DNA of 5,989 nucleotides from the NCBI GenBank assembly GCA_016840025.1, contig JAEOTF010000140.1, positions 1-5,989 on the forward strand, read 5' to 3'. This DNA comes from Candidatus Hodarchaeota archaeon (GTDB lineage: Archaea > Asgardarchaeota > Heimdallarchaeia > Hodarchaeales > YT1-039). The notes beneath the pieces are model-generated. The model saw only the letters and a list, made by a program, of their open reading frames with translations, was not told where the DNA came from and ran no database searches. The position numbers and the translations under genes were made by a program. Positions 4,376 through 5,989 of this stretch are shown in pieces. Within the stretch, counting starts at the first letter, position 1. Each line of letters starts with the position of its first letter.

Positions 4376-5566
4376 TTGAAGAACTATGATTTTTCTCCGA
4401 GAGAAAGAATAAAAAATGCTATGGATTTTAAAAAAATAGATGCTATCCCTTGGTGGGAATATATTTACGAGGAAACTGTTCTTAAATTTCTTTCGGAAGG
4501 ATTACCACTGCATGAGGTAACGGTTATTGATCACGCAATGTTTGGAGATGGTGTCCTCCTATTAAATTGGCCGACAATCAAAGGTTTTGATCCCTCTTCT
4601 TATTTTGGATATATTAATATGGGAGGCTTCCTGATCCCCGTTGATATCGGACCAATACCTCGATTTAAACAACGAAAGATAAAAGAGGATGATAGATTTG
4701 AAGAATATATTTCTGAAACAGGTGCTCGTTTTCGTAGATTTAAAAAAACACAAGATAAAGTTACATGGTACACAATGCCATTATTCTTTGAATTTCCAGT
4801 AAAAGATAAGAAGAGTTGGGAGACATACAAGGTTCGATTGAACCCTGAAGATCCTCGAAGGCGACCTAAGGATTGGGAAAAAGATGGCTATTGTCGGAAA
4901 ATAGACGAGTATCAAAATGGGCCAACGTTGCTTGAAATAACCGGATTCTATGGTTTTGGAGCAGAACTTATGGGCATACTTGATTTTAATTTAGCATTTT
5001 ATAAAGATCCTGAACTCATAAAGGATATGCTTAATCATTGGGAATATTTTACTATTGAAGCATTAAGGGAAACGATTGAAACACTCCAGAATAGGATAGA
5101 TCTTGTTCTTTGGTGGGAGGATATAGCTGAGAAACACGGTCCTCATATTTCACCTAACCTATTCAAGAAATTTATGCTACCTCATTACAAGAATGTGATC
5201 AACTTTCTCAATAAGAATAAGATACATCGAATAATGTTAGACAGTGATGGAAATACACAACCGATCTTAGATCAATTTATTGAAGCAGGAATTACCGGAC
5301 ATTGGCCTCTTGAAGTGAACTCAGGAATGGATGTAAGGATCTTAAGAAAACGTTTTGGAACGAAACTTTTTCTAGCAGGCAATTTGAACAAGATCGAAAT
5401 AGCTAAAGGTGGTCAAGCGATGCGAAAGGAAATCGACTCAAAGTTGCCAATGATGAAAGAGACGGGGGGATATATTGCAGGAATCGACCATCATGTTCAT
5501 GTAGAGTTCACCTTAGAGACGTTTAAAGAATATGCTGATTATCTTAAAAAAAGATTGCCCCTATAA
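4376..5566 (+). CDS. Uroporphyrinogen decarboxylase-family corrinoid methyltransferase
   Basis: A 396-residue TIM-barrel protein of the URO-D/MtaA/CmuA superfamily. The N-terminus has the family's SPRERIKNAMDFKKIDAIPW (7-26). Other marks are WWEDIAEKHGPHISPNLFKK (246-265), LDSDGNTQPILDQFIEAGI (288-306), WPLEVNSGMDVRILRKRFG (310-328), LAGNLNKIEIAKG (333-345) and GGYIAGIDHHVHVEFTLETF (364-383). True haem-pathway URO-D is unlikely because of the adjacent corrinoid gene and the acidic WWED and SDG motifs of the methyltransferase branch. It probably moves a methyl group between a small substrate and the corrinoid protein, either as substrate-specific methyltransferase (O-demethylase or CmuA-like) or as the step to a carrier. 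MtaA/MtbA zinc enzymes have His-X-Cys...Cys; here the only cysteine is C173, so that zinc site is absent and any metal must use other ligands such as D, E or H. Start TTG 4376. It is translated from the corrinoid operon; no terminator is seen between the two genes. Confidence 0.92.
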   Translation: MKNYDFSPRERIKNAMDFKKIDAIPWWEYIYEETVLKFLSEGLPLHEVTVIDHAMFGDGVLLLNWPTIKGFDPSSYFGYINMGGFLIPVDIGPIPRFKQRKIKEDDRFEEYISETGARFRRFKKTQDKVTWYTMPLFFEFPVKDKKSWETYKVRLNPEDPRRRPKDWEKDGYCRKIDEYQNGPTLLEITGFYGFGAELMGILDFNLAFYKDPELIKDMLNHWEYFTIEALRETIETLQNRIDLVLWWEDIAEKHGPHISPNLFKKFMLPHYKNVINFLNKNKIHRIMLDSDGNTQPILDQFIEAGITGHWPLEVNSGMDVRILRKRFGTKLFLAGNLNKIEIAKGGQAMRKEIDSKLPMMKETGGYIAGIDHHVHVEFTLETFKEYADYLKKRLPL

Positions 5567-5632
5567 TATCCCTTATTTACTTTAGTATGTGAGATGAATA
5601 ATATGGTCGATTCACCTGAAAGTAATTTACCT

Positions 5633-5650
5633 GCGCGCGCTCTATATAAT
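5633..5650 (+). promoter_or_regulatory. Promoter: GCGCGCGC octamer before TATATAAT, for the acyltransferase gene
   Basis: GCGCGCGC (5633-5640) is followed by TC and then TATATAAT (5643-5650), a strong TATA match 76 bases before the ATG at 5719. Transcription would start near 5669, leaving a leader of about 50 bases. It is the third case of an alternating G/C octamer against the TATA box. The rest of the 5567-5718 gap holds only weak signals, including imperfect arms TTACTTT (5577-5583) and AAAGTAA (5619-5625), with no clear terminator for the methyltransferase. Confidence 0.65.
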
Positions 5651-5718
5651 TATTAATCAATTTATTTATACTGGAAATCATTATCTATACAAGAGGTGTG
5701 GGAAAGGTAAGTCAGAAA

Positions 5719-5989
5719 ATGACTGATCGAGAAAAGGCGAAACCGCGGAATAGACTATTTTACCTCGATAATCTAAGGATTTATCTAATTATTATAGTGA
5801 TTTTTCATCATGCAGCTCTTGCGTATGGCGATACGGGACTTTGGCCTATCAGTGACCCTGCAGTTGATGCTATCAGCCCCGGTTTCTTAATAATATTCAA
5901 TCTCATTAATCAAAGCTACTTTATGTCAGCTTTCTTCCTTCTCGCGGGATATTTCACCCCTCGATCGTTGGAAAGAAAAGGCTCTAAAC
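5719..5989 (+). CDS. Acyltransferase-3 family membrane protein, partial (N-terminal 90 residues)
   Basis: The frame is open from ATG 5719 to the right edge with no stop. The N-terminus is short, basic and cytosolic (MTDREKAKPRNR), then RLFYLDNLRIYLIIIVIFHH (12-31). This is the family pattern R-x-x-x-LD-x-LR followed by the first membrane helix, ending in H30/H31, the position of the conserved, probably catalytic histidine. A loop (32-54) and a second hydrophobic segment follow (FLIIFNLI around 56-63, SYFMSAFFLLAGYFTP at 66-81), then SLERKG, which is typical of the family. These proteins have about ten helices and roughly 350-400 residues and transfer acyl groups to sugars or polymers of the cell surface; the acceptor here is unknown. 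The start is supported by AGGT at 5705-5708; GTG 5698 is in frame but has no properly spaced ribosome-binding site. It is a separate transcription unit with its own promoter. Confidence 0.88.
   Translation, partial: MTDREKAKPRNRLFYLDNLRIYLIIIVIFHHAALAYGDTGLWPISDPAVDAISPGFLIIFNLINQSYFMSAFFLLAGYFTPRSLERKGSK

Noticed and set aside
4562..4830. Two overlapping minus-strand open frames (4562-4753 and 4600-4830)
   Set aside because: Both are antisense to the conserved methyltransferase gene and have no ribosome-binding site or recognisable product.
4376..5566. True uroporphyrinogen decarboxylase (hemE)
   Set aside because: It sits next to a corrinoid protein gene and carries the acidic WWED and SDG motifs of the methyltransferase branch, so a haem-pathway role is unlikely.
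5594..5656. Twenty-codon plus-strand frame starting ATGAATAATATG
   Set aside because: It runs straight through the promoter octamer and TATA box of the acyltransferase gene and lacks a ribosome-binding site.
1..5989. tRNA, rRNA, CRISPR array, insertion sequence or integration site
   Set aside because: I saw no cloverleaf, regularly spaced repeats, transposase-like frame, terminal inverted repeats or target duplications; the repeats found are short and local.

Overview
The window is AT-rich and reads as archaeal. The intergenic regions carry TATA-box-like elements (TTTAAATA, TATATAAT, TATATTAA) at plausible distances from start codons. Several ribosome-binding sites resemble the archaeal GGTGATC-type complement of the 16S rRNA end. 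Four of the six genes with a placed start appear to use TTG or GTG. A corrinoid methyltransferase pair and a ferredoxin-tailed aldo/keto reductase suggest an anaerobe, perhaps from a group such as Asgard, Bathyarchaeia or Thermoplasmata. The lineage cannot be fixed from this sequence alone.

Layout. On the minus strand, 1-567 is the N-terminal part of a creatininase-family amidohydrolase (its C-terminus lies off the left edge). Upstream of it, also on the minus strand, is an aldo/keto reductase with a C-terminal two-cluster ferredoxin domain (697-1884). The two are separated by a convincing stem-loop plus T-run terminator. A divergent promoter region (1885-2058) leads on the plus strand to a small protein with hints of an alpha/alpha-toroid fold (2059-2730). 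This gene converges on an unrecognised minus-strand gene (2986-3504). The roughly 255-bp gap between them has no gene but is rich in promoter-like and palindromic signals. A second divergent region (3505-3676) drives the plus-strand pair of a corrinoid protein (3677-4327) and a uroporphyrinogen-decarboxylase-fold methyltransferase (4376-5566). The window closes with the start of a membrane acyltransferase-3 gene (5719-5989), cut by the right edge.

How the genes work together. The only clear functional unit is the corrinoid protein/methyltransferase pair: the corrinoid protein carries a methyl group on cobalamin and the methyltransferase moves it from or to a small molecule. The substrate is unknown, and no reductive activator is present here. 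The methyltransferase has a single cysteine and lacks the His-X-Cys...Cys zinc signature of MtaA/MtbA. The other genes look like separate transcription units.

The most striking pattern is in the promoters. All three plus-strand transcription units that start in the window have an alternating purine-pyrimidine G/C octamer (GCGCACGC or GCGCGCGC) placed directly against, or within two bases of, the TATA-like box. That is where the TFB recognition element should be. Two looser copies (CGCACACG and GCACACAC) sit before TATA-like sequences in the gene-free convergent gap. The octamer fits six of seven positions of the eukaryotic upstream BRE consensus SSRCGCC better than the usual A-rich archaeal BRE.
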